Shown piece by piece: positions 7,788 through 15,074 of a stretch of 25,976 bases of DNA; the first letter of the stretch is position 1; the number at the start of each line of letters is the position of its first letter. Location of the stretch: positions 1 through 25,976 of the forward strand of contig JASBYY010000040.1 of the NCBI GenBank assembly GCA_029983675.1, given 5' to 3'. The DNA comes from Bacteroidales bacterium (GTDB taxonomy: Bacteria; Bacteroidota; Bacteroidia; Bacteroidales; F082). The notes under the pieces are model-generated. The model did no database searches. It was not told where the DNA came from and worked only from the letters and a program-made list of their open reading frames with translations. The position numbers and the translations under genes were made by a program.

Positions 7788-8113
7788 GGCTCTGTCTCTT
7801 TGATTTCCTTGATACTGACAGCCCCGATGCAGTTCTCGCAACAGGTGAGTAGCAGTGCCATGCGGTCGCTGGGGTCCAACTTCCAATTCTTGGCTGTGAT
7901 ATCCAATAGCCATCCTTCCGGAATCAGTCCGTCAAAGAATGGGAACAAAATATTGGATTGGTAGGGGGTGACGGAGAGGGGTAGGGTAAGGCTGATGGGT
8001 GTGGCTTCCTTACCAGACAGGTATTCGACATCGTATTGGAAAGTATATCCATTGTCATCCTCGGTCAATACACCGGCTTTGCTTTTGTTGAAAAAGACGG
8101 CTCCTTTTCTCAT
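7784..8113 (-). CDS. hipS: HipS-like protein (stand-alone HipA N-terminal subdomain)
   Basis: 109 residues corresponding to the N-terminal subdomain of HipA: GVL near the start, FQYDVEYL, PISLTLPLS, ILFPFFDGLIPEGW and the closing CIGAVSI. In the three-gene HipBST system of enteropathogenic E. coli the equivalent small protein neutralises the kinase, partly through a Trp reaching toward its active site; W68 in LIPEGW is the likely counterpart (inference). HipS plus HipT total about 420 residues, close to a normal single-chain HipA, so this is an orderly gene split rather than a truncation. The start ATG at 8111-8113 overlaps the hipB stop (ATGA), and its own stop overlaps hipT the same way. 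An in-frame extension to 8176 would lie inside hipB and is not favoured. Confidence 0.83.
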   Translation of the reverse strand: MRKGAVFFNKSKAGVLTEDDNGYTFQYDVEYLSGKEATPISLTLPLSVTPYQSNILFPFFDGLIPEGWLLDITAKNWKLDPSDRMALLLTCCENCIGAVSIKEIKETEP

Positions 8114-8331
8114 GACACCGTCTCCCTGTTCGTTTGGATGACTCCTAACTCCGTGCCAAAAAGGTTGAGGACGCAATTTACTTTGTCCATTCTTAAGGTA
8201 GGTTTCCCGCGTTCCAATTCGCGCACAAACCGTAGCCCGACCCCAGACTTTTCAGAGAGATCCACTTGGGTCAATCCATATTGCTTACGCATGGATTTTA
8301 CATATTGAGCAAGTTCTGTTTTTTGAGTCAT
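8110..8331 (-). CDS. hipB: HipB-like XRE-family repressor/antitoxin
   Basis: 73-residue helix-turn-helix protein of the HipB/Y4mF type. The helices LAQYVKSMRKQYGLTQVDLSEKSGVGLRFVRELERGK carry the XRE signature (LTQ..L...SGV....V...E.GK). The C-terminal region (NCVLNLFGTELGV) resembles the HipB dimer strand region. It should bind operators in front of its own gene and, with HipS/HipT, repress the operon. Three candidate operators sharing TATACC-N6-GGTATA lie 43-142 bp upstream. First gene of hipB-hipS-hipT, with 4-nt overlaps at both junctions. The ATG at 8329-8331 abuts a 10-bp palindrome TTACCGGTAA and has no classical Shine-Dalgarno. Confidence 0.87.
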   Translation of the reverse strand: MTQKTELAQYVKSMRKQYGLTQVDLSEKSGVGLRFVRELERGKPTLRMDKVNCVLNLFGTELGVIQTNRETVS

Positions 8332-8340
8332 TACCGGTAA
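8331..8340. repeat. Palindrome TTACCGGTAA at the hipB start codon
   Basis: Perfect 10-bp palindrome whose last base (minus strand) is the A of the hipB ATG. It contains TACC/GGTA half-sites like those of the upstream operators but with no spacer. It could be an additional regulator contact or chance. Confidence 0.4.
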
Positions 8341-8348
8341 TTTTTTTG

Positions 8349-8356
8349 CAAATATA
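8349..8356 (-). promoter_or_regulatory. -7 promoter box (TATATTTG) of the hip operon
   Basis: Reading the minus strand, TATATTTGC is an exact TAnnTTTG box 17 bp before the hipB ATG, giving a very short leader of about 12 nt. The nearest operator (8374-8391) covers the region where a -33 element would be, consistent with autorepression. Confidence 0.6.
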
Positions 8357-8373
8357 TGTTTTTTTTCTTATTT

Positions 8374-8391
8374 CGTCCCCTAAAGGGTATA
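8374..8391. promoter_or_regulatory. Candidate HipB operator O1 (degenerate left half)
   Basis: CGTCCC-CTAAAG-GGTATA: one perfect half-site and one with 3 of 6 matches to TATACC. It sits over the expected -33 region of the hip promoter. It is placed exactly 41 bp from the next operator. Confidence 0.5.
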
Positions 8392-8414
8392 ATTTTCAAT
8401 AAAACGTCCGAAAC

Positions 8415-8432
8415 TATACCTTTTCAGGTATA
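8415..8432. promoter_or_regulatory. Candidate HipB operator O2 (perfect palindrome)
   Basis: TATACC-TTTTCA-GGTATA, perfect 6-bp arms. This resembles the arrangement of the E. coli HipB operator (TATCC-N8-GGATA) with slightly different arms and spacing. It is the middle member of three evenly spaced sites. Confidence 0.65.
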
Positions 8433-8455
8433 TTATGGTTTAATATTCTCAAGAT

Positions 8456-8473
8456 TATACCTGATAGGGTGTA
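8456..8473. promoter_or_regulatory. Candidate HipB operator O3
   Basis: TATACC-TGATAG-GGTGTA, one mismatch from the perfect palindrome and with the same N6 spacer. Its centre is 41 bp from O2, as O2 is from O1. It lies in the space between hipB and the end of the aspartate kinase gene. Confidence 0.6.
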
Positions 8474-8583
8474 TTCTTTAGGGTTGTAGCGATAGGCAAT
8501 GGGATAGTGCGCTACTGAAGTTTGTGCAGCAGCTCGGTTGAAATAATTCAAAAAAACTTCATCTCATCGCTTGGATAATATCC

Positions 8584-9855
8584 TCAGCCCAAGACAAACT
8601 GCATGGTGCTACGGCTGCTTTGTTTGACCAAAATGTGTTTCCCTTTGACGTATTCGCTCTCGAAACCCTCTTGATAATGGCGTATGGTGAATAACTGCAA
8701 ATTGGTGTTATACAATACTTTGAATGCTTTTTTGAGCCGACCGACAAGCTGCCGGATTTTGGCTTCGTCACTGTCGAAGCAAATCGAAAGGGTAAGGGCC
8801 GAAGTTTGAATCATGTTGGCATGGATTTTCAGCTCGTTGCAAGCACCGAAAACAGTTTGCAGGTGGCGTTCGTCCATAAAGGAATAGTCGCGGGGACTGA
8901 CGCTCAGTAAGGTCTGGTTGTCCTTGACAATATACGATGGAATTTGTTGCTGTTTTATCTTGGCACTGTCAATCAGTGTCGGCTCGTGTTCAGGGTGGAT
9001 GAATGACTGCACTTTCAGCCGTATGCCTTTGTTTTGCAGTGGCTTAATGGTCTTTGGGTGGATAACGGTAGCGCCGTAGAAAGCCAGCTCTATGGCTTCG
9101 GAATAGGTGATATGCGGTATTTTGACCGTGTCGGAAAAACGTTTGGGGTCGGCGTTGAGCAGTCCGTCCACATCTTTCCATATAGTGACCTCCTCGGCAT
9201 CCAAACAGTTGGCGAAGATAGCCGCCGTAAAGTCGGAGCCTTCGCGCCCGAGGGTGGTGCTGTGCTTTTCGTCGGCGGTGCTGCCGATGAAGCCTTGTGT
9301 GAGACAAACAATGCCGTTGATGTGTTCGGGCAACAGTCTCTGGATGCGCACGCGCGTTTCGTCCCAGTCGAGGTTGGCGGAGCGGAAGTTGATGTCGGTC
9401 ATCACATATTTGCGGGCGTCCAACCAACGGGTCGGGACACCGCTTTCGTTGAGAAAAGCAGCGATGATAGTGGTCGAAATCAACTCGCCGTAGCCTACGG
9501 TTTGGTCGTAATGGTAGTCGTAATCCAAGTCGGTTTCCCGCAATTTGTCGTAAAGTTCCAGAAACAATGGCGACACCTTGTCAATCACTTGGTCTATGTT
9601 GGCTTTGTCGAAAAGATTGACGATGATGTCCTCGTGGTAGCACACCACATCCGATAGGGCGTCGAACCCGAGCTGTCCGTTGTGTTTGCGGAATTCGGCA
9701 AGGACGGCTTCGAGTTTGTTGGTGGTTTTGCCCATGGCAGAAACCACAAGCAGAATGTCGTCGTTTTTATGTTGCTCGACAATGGATTTCAGATTGCGGA
9801 CAGCAGCGGCGTCTTTCACCGAAGCGCCCCCGAATTTATAGACCTTACGGATCAT
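8584..9855 (-). CDS. lysC: Aspartate kinase (monofunctional)
   Basis: Phosphorylates L-aspartate with ATP, the first step toward lysine/diaminopimelate, threonine and methionine. The 423-residue protein has the amino-acid-kinase signature KFGGASVKD at residues 7-15, the LLVVSAMGKTTN strand, and TLGREGSDFTAA in the substrate/ATP site region. The C-terminal third (from about LLSVSPRDYSFMDERH) is an ACT-type regulatory region with repeated hydrophobic strands, as in feedback-regulated aspartokinases. No homoserine dehydrogenase domain is fused. The ATG at 9853-9855 is chosen because a longer in-frame reading (to 9894) would begin upstream of the promoter box at 9875-9882, so it could not be on that transcript. 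The effector (lysine, threonine or both) cannot be read from the sequence. Confidence 0.93.
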   Translation of the reverse strand: MIRKVYKFGGASVKDAAAVRNLKSIVEQHKNDDILLVVSAMGKTTNKLEAVLAEFRKHNGQLGFDALSDVVCYHEDIIVNLFDKANIDQVIDKVSPLFLELYDKLRETDLDYDYHYDQTVGYGELISTTIIAAFLNESGVPTRWLDARKYVMTDINFRSANLDWDETRVRIQRLLPEHINGIVCLTQGFIGSTADEKHSTTLGREGSDFTAAIFANCLDAEEVTIWKDVDGLLNADPKRFSDTVKIPHITYSEAIELAFYGATVIHPKTIKPLQNKGIRLKVQSFIHPEHEPTLIDSAKIKQQQIPSYIVKDNQTLLSVSPRDYSFMDERHLQTVFGACNELKIHANMIQTSALTLSICFDSDEAKIRQLVGRLKKAFKVLYNTNLQLFTIRHYQEGFESEYVKGKHILVKQSSRSTMQFVLG

Positions 9856-9874
9856 ATTGGAAGGATTAATGGCG

Positions 9875-9882
9875 CAAAGGTA
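9875..9882 (-). promoter_or_regulatory. -7 promoter box (TACCTTTG) for aspartate kinase
   Basis: On the minus strand, TACCTTTGC is an exact TAnnTTTG box 19 bp before the ATG at 9855, predicting a leader of about 14 nt. No clear -33 TTTG is visible. It fixes the start codon choice for the kinase. Confidence 0.6.
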
Positions 9883-10019
9883 ATGTTTTTTCATTTTTCG
9901 GTACGGCGGAAAAACGGCTTTTCTGTCAGCAGCACACAGCTATCCATCTGCCAGAGGATTTTTTTCAAGTTTTATCACAATAAAAAGACAATTAATAAGT
10001 TATAATATCTATGAATAAC

Positions 10020-10027
10020 TAATTTTG
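10020..10027 (+). promoter_or_regulatory. -7 promoter box (TAATTTTG) for the Bat operon
   Basis: TAATTTTGC is an exact TAnnTTTG box 61 bp before the MoxR ATG at 10089, in an A/T-rich region. It is the only such box found between the divergent kinase gene and the Bat operon on this strand, so it is the likely main Bat promoter. Confidence 0.55.
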
Positions 10028-10088
10028 CACGCTTTTGCAATGTGTTGTGAAAGCTGTGTTATGAAATAAGAACTAATTGATAAGGAAT

Positions 10089-11081
10089 ATGTTAGAAACA
10101 GACATTCGCGAACTGAACGAAAAAATTCAAAATGAAAGCCAGTTTGTCGATATGATAAACTTGGAGATGAACAAGGTCATTGTCGGACAGAAACAAATGA
10201 CGGAACGCTTGCTGATCGGTCTTTTGGCCAACGGACACATCTTGTTAGAAGGTGTTCCTGGATTGGCGAAGACATTGGCTATCAAGTCGATGGCTAATGC
10301 TATCGATGCCAACTTCTCGCGCATTCAATTTACCCCCGACTTGTTGCCCGCCGACTTGATTGGCACTTTGATTTACAGCCAGAAGAAAGAGGAATTTGTG
10401 GTGCGTCGTGGTCCTATTTTTGCCAACTTTGTCCTTGCCGACGAAATCAACCGTTCTCCTGCCAAGGTGCAGAGTGCTTTGCTGGAAGCCATGCAAGAGC
10501 ATCAGGTGACCATTGGCGACGAAACGTTCCGGCTGCCCGATCCTTTCCTTGTGATGGCCACTCAAAACCCCATCGAGCAGGAAGGCACTTATCCGCTTCC
10601 CGAGGCCCAGGTGGACCGTTTCATGCTGAAGGTCGTCATCAACTATCCCAAGAAAGAAGAAGAGAAGCTCATCCTTCGTCAGAACATCTCCAACACCGCC
10701 ACGACCATCAATGCGGTCATCAAGCCTGATGACATCATCCGCGCCCGTGGCATTTGCCGTGAGATTTATTTAGATGAGAAAATCGAGAATTACATCACTG
10801 ACATTGTCTTTGCTTCGCGGTACCCTTCTGACTACAAGCTGAAACAGTTTGCCAACATGATCAGCTATGGTGGTTCGCCGCGTGCATCCATCAATCTGGC
10901 TCTCGCTGCCAAGGCATACGCATTCATCAAGCGGCGTGGCTATGTCATTCCGGAGGACGTGCGTTCGGTGGCCCCCGATGTGCTTCGTCATCGTATCGGG
11001 TTGACCTACGAGGCAGAGGCTGAAAATGTGACAACGGAGGAAATTGTCAACGAAATCCTGAACACTGTCGAGGTGCCTTAA
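10089..11081 (+). CDS. moxR: MoxR-family AAA+ ATPase of the Bat operon
   Basis: Cytoplasmic AAA+ ATPase of the MoxR type, thought to act as a chaperone that activates or inserts cofactors into partner VWA proteins. 330 residues. Walker A is G55VPGLAKT62 and Walker B is V115LADEINR; the sensor region ATQNPIEQEGTYPLPEAQVDRF is essentially the MoxR consensus. The C-terminal lid contains the YGGSPRAS segment also typical of this family. The ATG at 10089 is preferred over an in-frame TTG at 10077, with AAGGA just before it. First gene of the Bat block; 47 bp separate it from the DUF58 gene. The pairing of MoxR with DUF58 and VWA proteins is the hallmark of Bat operons. Confidence 0.95.
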   Translation: MLETDIRELNEKIQNESQFVDMINLEMNKVIVGQKQMTERLLIGLLANGHILLEGVPGLAKTLAIKSMANAIDANFSRIQFTPDLLPADLIGTLIYSQKKEEFVVRRGPIFANFVLADEINRSPAKVQSALLEAMQEHQVTIGDETFRLPDPFLVMATQNPIEQEGTYPLPEAQVDRFMLKVVINYPKKEEEKLILRQNISNTATTINAVIKPDDIIRARGICREIYLDEKIENYITDIVFASRYPSDYKLKQFANMISYGGSPRASINLALAAKAYAFIKRRGYVIPEDVRSVAPDVLRHRIGLTYEAEAENVTTEEIVNEILNTVEVP

Positions 11082-11128
11082 GGATTCGACCGACACGTTT
11101 TTAGGGTTGAACCAAGACAAGAGTATCC

Positions 11129-12007
11129 ATGGAAGCAACAGACATTTTCAAGAAAGTCAAGAAAATCGAGATCAAGACACGGGGATTGTCGAACCATATC
11201 TTTTCGGGACAGTACCACAGTGCCTTCAAGGGGCGCGGCATGACTTTCAGCGAGGTGCGCGAATACCAGTATGGCGATGATGTGCGTAGCATCGACTGGA
11301 ACGTCACGGCGCGTTTCAACCACCCCTTTGTCAAGATTTTCGAAGAAGAACGCGAAATGACCGTCATGCTGCTCATCGACGTGTCGGGGTCGAACGATTT
11401 CGGCTCGCAGGGACAGTCGAAGCGCGACTTGTCGGCAGAGCTGGCCGCCGTGCTGGCCTTTTCGGCGATTCAAAACAACGACAAGGTGGGGGTTATCTTT
11501 TTCAGCAGTAAAATCGAGAAATTCATCCCGCCTAAAAAAGGCACGTCGCACATCCTGCGTATCATACGCGAGATCGTTGACTTCGAGCCGGAGGAACGTG
11601 GCACCGACATCGGAGAGGGTTTGCGTTTCCTGACCCGCGCCATCAAACGCCGCACCACGGCGTTCCTGATTTCCGACTTCATGTCGGACTACGACTTTAC
11701 CAAGGAGATGAGCATTGCGGCACGCAAACACGACCTTGTCGCCCTTCGTATCACCGACAGGCGTGAGATGGAAATCCCGAAGATCGGCTTGGTGAAATTC
11801 CGCGACTCGGAGACGGGAAGGGATAGGTGGGTGGACACTTCCAGCCGTTCCTGGCATGATGCTTATGCCGCCATGATTCGGAAAAAAGCAGCGGGCCTCG
11901 ATCGGCAGTTTACCACGCATGGCATTGACAATGCGTTGATTTACACGTCGGAAGACTATGTCAGACCTATGATGCAACTTTTCAAAATGAGGGAATCCAA
12001 ACGATGA
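11129..12007 (+). CDS. DUF58 domain protein of the Bat operon
   Basis: 292-residue soluble protein of the DUF58 family, the usual partner of MoxR ATPases. The family signature Y46QYGDDVRSIDW57 is intact, followed by a VWA-like strand with D84-V-S86-G-S88, so a MIDAS-type metal site may exist. No signal peptide or membrane segment is visible, so it should be cytoplasmic, near the membrane-bound VWA proteins BatA and BatB. Its last codons overlap the next gene by ATGA (12004-12007), pointing to coupled translation. The precise role is not known; involvement in assembly or oxidative-stress tolerance is inferred from Bat operons of Bacteroides and Leptospira. Confidence 0.93.
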   Translation: MEATDIFKKVKKIEIKTRGLSNHIFSGQYHSAFKGRGMTFSEVREYQYGDDVRSIDWNVTARFNHPFVKIFEEEREMTVMLLIDVSGSNDFGSQGQSKRDLSAELAAVLAFSAIQNNDKVGVIFFSSKIEKFIPPKKGTSHILRIIREIVDFEPEERGTDIGEGLRFLTRAIKRRTTAFLISDFMSDYDFTKEMSIAARKHDLVALRITDRREMEIPKIGLVKFRDSETGRDRWVDTSSRSWHDAYAAMIRKKAAGLDRQFTTHGIDNALIYTSEDYVRPMMQLFKMRESKR

Positions 12008-13029
12008 GAAACGCATTTTTGATTTTATTATCCATCTTTGTCTTTGCCGTTTCGGCTTCGGCACAGCAAGTCGAGGCGCTGGGCAAGGTGGAACGCGATA
12101 CCGTGGCGGTAGGCAAGCCTTTCACCCTCGATTTGGAGATGAAGGTGCCTTACGGCTACTATGTGGAGTGGAATCCTTTCACTACCGATGCCCTTTCGGG
12201 ACAAATCGACATTGTGAAACGCGGCGAGATGGAACGCACAGCCGATGCCGACAGCAATATCATTGTCAGGCAGCAGCTGACCCTCATGACTTTCGACACG
12301 GGAGCCGTGCAGGTGCCCGACATCGGTTTGGTGTATGCCCCATCTGCCGAAAGCCGGATGCGCATGGAGGCGTTTACACAGCCCCTCATGCTTTATGCCA
12401 CTACGATCAGTGTCGATACCACTCAAGGCAGCAAACCCATTGTGGAGCCTATCGGCGAACCCATTACCATGCGGGAGGTGTTCCCGTGGATATTGGGGCT
12501 GTTCTTGCTGGTACTGTTGGTCATATTATTCCTTTATTTGCGCAAACGCCGCAAAACAAAATACGATGAGCATGGCAATGTGATTGAAGGTCCTGTCATG
12601 CCGCCGTATGAAAAAGCCTTGGATGGACTTGACGACCTGAAACAGCGCAAACTGTGGCAGTCTGGCAAGCTGAAGGAATATTTCTCTTTGCTGACCGACA
12701 TCGCCCGCGAATACATCGAAGGACAGTTTGGAGTGAATGCCGTTGAGATGACGACGGACGATATTTTGCAGGAAATCAAACCGTTGCGTTTCGACACTCT
12801 GACTTATTCCAAGCTGAAAGACACAATGGAGCTGTCCGATTTGGTGAAGTTTGCCAAGTTCAACACCTCGTCGTTGGAATGCGATGTGGCAATGAACAAC
12901 ATGACCGATTTCGTGAAAGAAAGCTATGCCCATTATCAGGATATGAAAGCCCGTGAAGCGGCAGAGGCTGAAAAGAAGGGAACCTGTTCCGCTTCTGAGG
13001 AAAGAAAGGAGGATAACGGCCATGTTTGA
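12004..13029 (+). CDS. Bat-operon membrane protein with BatD-like architecture
   Basis: 341-residue protein found between DUF58 and BatA. A signal peptide (1-20, ending SASAQ) is followed by a ~130-residue beta-rich periplasmic domain (VGKPFTLDLEMKVPYGYYVEW...). One membrane helix at about 159-179 (WILGLFLLVLLVILFLYL) precedes a basic stop-transfer RKRRK and a cytoplasmic helical domain. That domain (LKEYFSLLTDIAREYIEGQFG...TTDDILQEI) looks related to the C-terminal domain of BatD, where the same pattern appears as YVEMSQALWGYISDKLG...SIDTVREAL. It therefore looks like a shortened BatD paralogue. It overlaps both neighbours: 4 nt with DUF58 and 8 nt with BatA. The highly charged tail (EAAEAEKKG...SEERKED) is probably disordered. 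Function unknown. Confidence 0.85.
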   Translation: MRNAFLILLSIFVFAVSASAQQVEALGKVERDTVAVGKPFTLDLEMKVPYGYYVEWNPFTTDALSGQIDIVKRGEMERTADADSNIIVRQQLTLMTFDTGAVQVPDIGLVYAPSAESRMRMEAFTQPLMLYATTISVDTTQGSKPIVEPIGEPITMREVFPWILGLFLLVLLVILFLYLRKRRKTKYDEHGNVIEGPVMPPYEKALDGLDDLKQRKLWQSGKLKEYFSLLTDIAREYIEGQFGVNAVEMTTDDILQEIKPLRFDTLTYSKLKDTMELSDLVKFAKFNTSSLECDVAMNNMTDFVKESYAHYQDMKAREAAEAEKKGTCSASEERKEDNGHV

Positions 13030-14020
13030 AAATATTGAATTTGCCCATCCCGCTTGGTTGTGGGGCTTGCTTGTCATCCCCCTGATTATCTTATGGTATG
13101 TGTTGCGCCATAAGTGTCAGGAAGCCTCGGTGCGCTTTTCCGACCTTGCCGATTTCGCCGAATTGCCCAAGAGCTGGAAGATATATGGACGACACTTGTT
13201 GTTTGTGCTTCAGATGCTTGCCATGGCGTTGCTTATCGTCGCCATAGCACGTCCGCAAAGTTCCGCCACCAACCAGAAGTCGAACGTTGAAGGTATCGAC
13301 ATCGTGCTGGCGCAGGATGTTTCGGGCAGTATGTTGGCTCGCGACTTGAAGCCCGACCGTTTGGGGGCCTCCAAGAATGTGGCTTCCGATTTCGTCAAGG
13401 GCAGACCGGGCGACCGTATGGGCTTGGTGATTTTCTCCGGAGAAAGTTTCACGCAGGTGCCGCTGACCACCGACCACGGGGTCATGCTCGACATGCTCAA
13501 GGAACTGAAGAGCGGCTTGATTGAAGACGGTACCGCCATCGGTGACGGCTTGGCAACCTCAATCAACCGGTTGAAGGACAGCGAAGCCGTGTCGAAGGTC
13601 GTCATTCTCCTGACCGACGGTTTGAACAATGCCGGTTCCGTCGATCCGTACACGGCATCCGAAATGGCCAAATTGTTCGGCATCCGTGTCTATACCATCG
13701 GCGTAGGCTCTTTGGGAACGGCACCGTTTCCCGTGCAGACACCTTTCGGGGTTCAGTTTCAACAGATGAAAGTCGAAATTGATGAAAAACTGTTGCGCAC
13801 CATCGCCGACGAAACGGGAGGCAAGTATTTTCGCGCCACCTCAAACAAGAAACTCGACGAGATTTATCAGGAGATCGATAAGTTGGAACGCTCGAAAATC
13901 GAGGTGACGGAATTCAGACGTTTGCAGGAGGAATATTATCCATTGGTGGCCATCGCTCTTGCATTGCTGCTATTAGAGTTCCTGCTGCGTAAAACGGTGT
14001 TTAGAACCATAACTGCATAA
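13022..14020 (+). CDS. batA: BatA, VWA-domain membrane protein
   Basis: 332-residue Bat protein. It opens with the conserved FAHPAWLWGLLVIPLIILWYVLR helix, has a second helix near residues 61-78, then a periplasmic or membrane-facing VWA domain with MIDAS motif D99-V-S101-G-S103 plus downstream TDG. A C-terminal membrane helix (YYPLVAIALALLLLEFLLR) closes it. VWA domains bind partners through a metal ion, and BatA and BatB are thought to form a complex with the TPR protein BatC. The ATG at 13022 is preferred over an upstream in-frame ATG at 12953, which would lie well inside the previous gene and add a basic extension before the conserved N-terminus. Four bases separate it from BatB. Confidence 0.93.
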   Translation: MFENIEFAHPAWLWGLLVIPLIILWYVLRHKCQEASVRFSDLADFAELPKSWKIYGRHLLFVLQMLAMALLIVAIARPQSSATNQKSNVEGIDIVLAQDVSGSMLARDLKPDRLGASKNVASDFVKGRPGDRMGLVIFSGESFTQVPLTTDHGVMLDMLKELKSGLIEDGTAIGDGLATSINRLKDSEAVSKVVILLTDGLNNAGSVDPYTASEMAKLFGIRVYTIGVGSLGTAPFPVQTPFGVQFQQMKVEIDEKLLRTIADETGGKYFRATSNKKLDEIYQEIDKLERSKIEVTEFRRLQEEYYPLVAIALALLLLEFLLRKTVFRTITA

Positions 14021-14024
14021 TGCC

Positions 14025-15074
14025 ATGGAAAACGTGTTGCGATTTGAACATCCCGAATATCTCTACGGATTGTTGATCATTCCGTTGCTGATACTCATTT
14101 ATATTTTAATCCGTGTGCGGCAGAACCGGAACTTCAAGCGTTTCGCCGACTTGTCCATGCGTTCCTATCTCATGCCGATGTATTCCAACGGACGGCGCAA
14201 TTTCCGTTTCATAGTGCTTCTGCTGTTGGTGGCATCGCTGATTTTGGCCTTGGCCAATCTTCAAAGCGGTTCGAAGATGGAAGAGGTGAAGCGCGAAGGC
14301 ATCGACCTGTACCTTGCCGTTGACGTGTCCAACTCGATGAACGCCCAGGACATTGTTCCGAGCCGCCTCGACCGCTCGAAGCAGGCCATTAACCGATTGA
14401 TCGGCGACCTGAAAGGCGACCGCATCGGGGTCATCGTCTTTGCCGACAAGGCTTTTGTGCAGTTGCCCATCACCACCGACTATCCGGCGGCACGCATGTT
14501 CCTTTCCACGGTGAGCACCAAATCGGTGGCATCGCAGGGCACTGCCATTGGCGAGGCGATACGCTTGGCCATGAAATCGTTTGCCGACAATGAAAGCAGC
14601 AAAGCCATCGTTATCATTTCCGACGGTGAGGATCACGACAACGAATCGGCGGTGAAAGCTGCCGAGGAGGCTGCCAAGAAAGGTGTCCGTATCTATACCA
14701 TAGGCATGGGATTGGCTGATGGCGCACCCATCCCTGAGTTTAACGCTGCCGGACAACAAATCGGCTATAGGAAAGACCGTCAAGGCAATACCATCATTAC
14801 ACGTCTCGATGAGAACATGCTGAAACGTATTGCTACGGCAGGAAACGGACTCTATGTGCGTGCCAGCAACTCCAACGTCGGCCTCGAGCGCATCTATGCC
14901 GACATCGACAAGTTGGACAAGTCGGAAATCGAGACCAAGGCGTTTACCGACTATGAAGACCAGTTTCAGTGGTTTGTCGGCGTAGCCATATTTTTCCTCC
15001 TGTTAGAGGTCTTTGTCTCTTCGGGAAGAAAGGAATGGGAGACACGGTTTAACATTTTTGATCGAAAACAATGA
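14025..15074 (+). CDS. batB: BatB, VWA-domain membrane protein
   Basis: 349-residue paralogue of BatA with the same plan: N-terminal helix (YLYGLLIIPLLILIYILI) after FEHPE, second helix (FIVLLLLVASLILALANL), a VWA domain with MIDAS D100-V-S102-N-S104, and a C-terminal helix (FQWFVGVAIFFLLLEVF). The domain carries the usual PSRLDRSKQ, GDRIGVIVFA and ITTDYPAA segments and ISDGEDHDN at the third metal-contact position. The pairing of tandem BatA and BatB is standard. Its stop overlaps the BatC start as ATGA (15071-15074). No missing MIDAS ligand was seen. The client of the VWA pair is not known. Confidence 0.93.
   Translation: MENVLRFEHPEYLYGLLIIPLLILIYILIRVRQNRNFKRFADLSMRSYLMPMYSNGRRNFRFIVLLLLVASLILALANLQSGSKMEEVKREGIDLYLAVDVSNSMNAQDIVPSRLDRSKQAINRLIGDLKGDRIGVIVFADKAFVQLPITTDYPAARMFLSTVSTKSVASQGTAIGEAIRLAMKSFADNESSKAIVIISDGEDHDNESAVKAAEEAAKKGVRIYTIGMGLADGAPIPEFNAAGQQIGYRKDRQGNTIITRLDENMLKRIATAGNGLYVRASNSNVGLERIYADIDKLDKSEIETKAFTDYEDQFQWFVGVAIFFLLLEVFVSSGRKEWETRFNIFDRKQ

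Noticed and set aside
11078..12064. 328-codon minus-strand open frame opposite the DUF58 gene.
   Set aside because: The plus-strand DUF58 protein has intact family motifs and operon overlaps; the minus-strand frame is His/Arg-rich shadow sequence.
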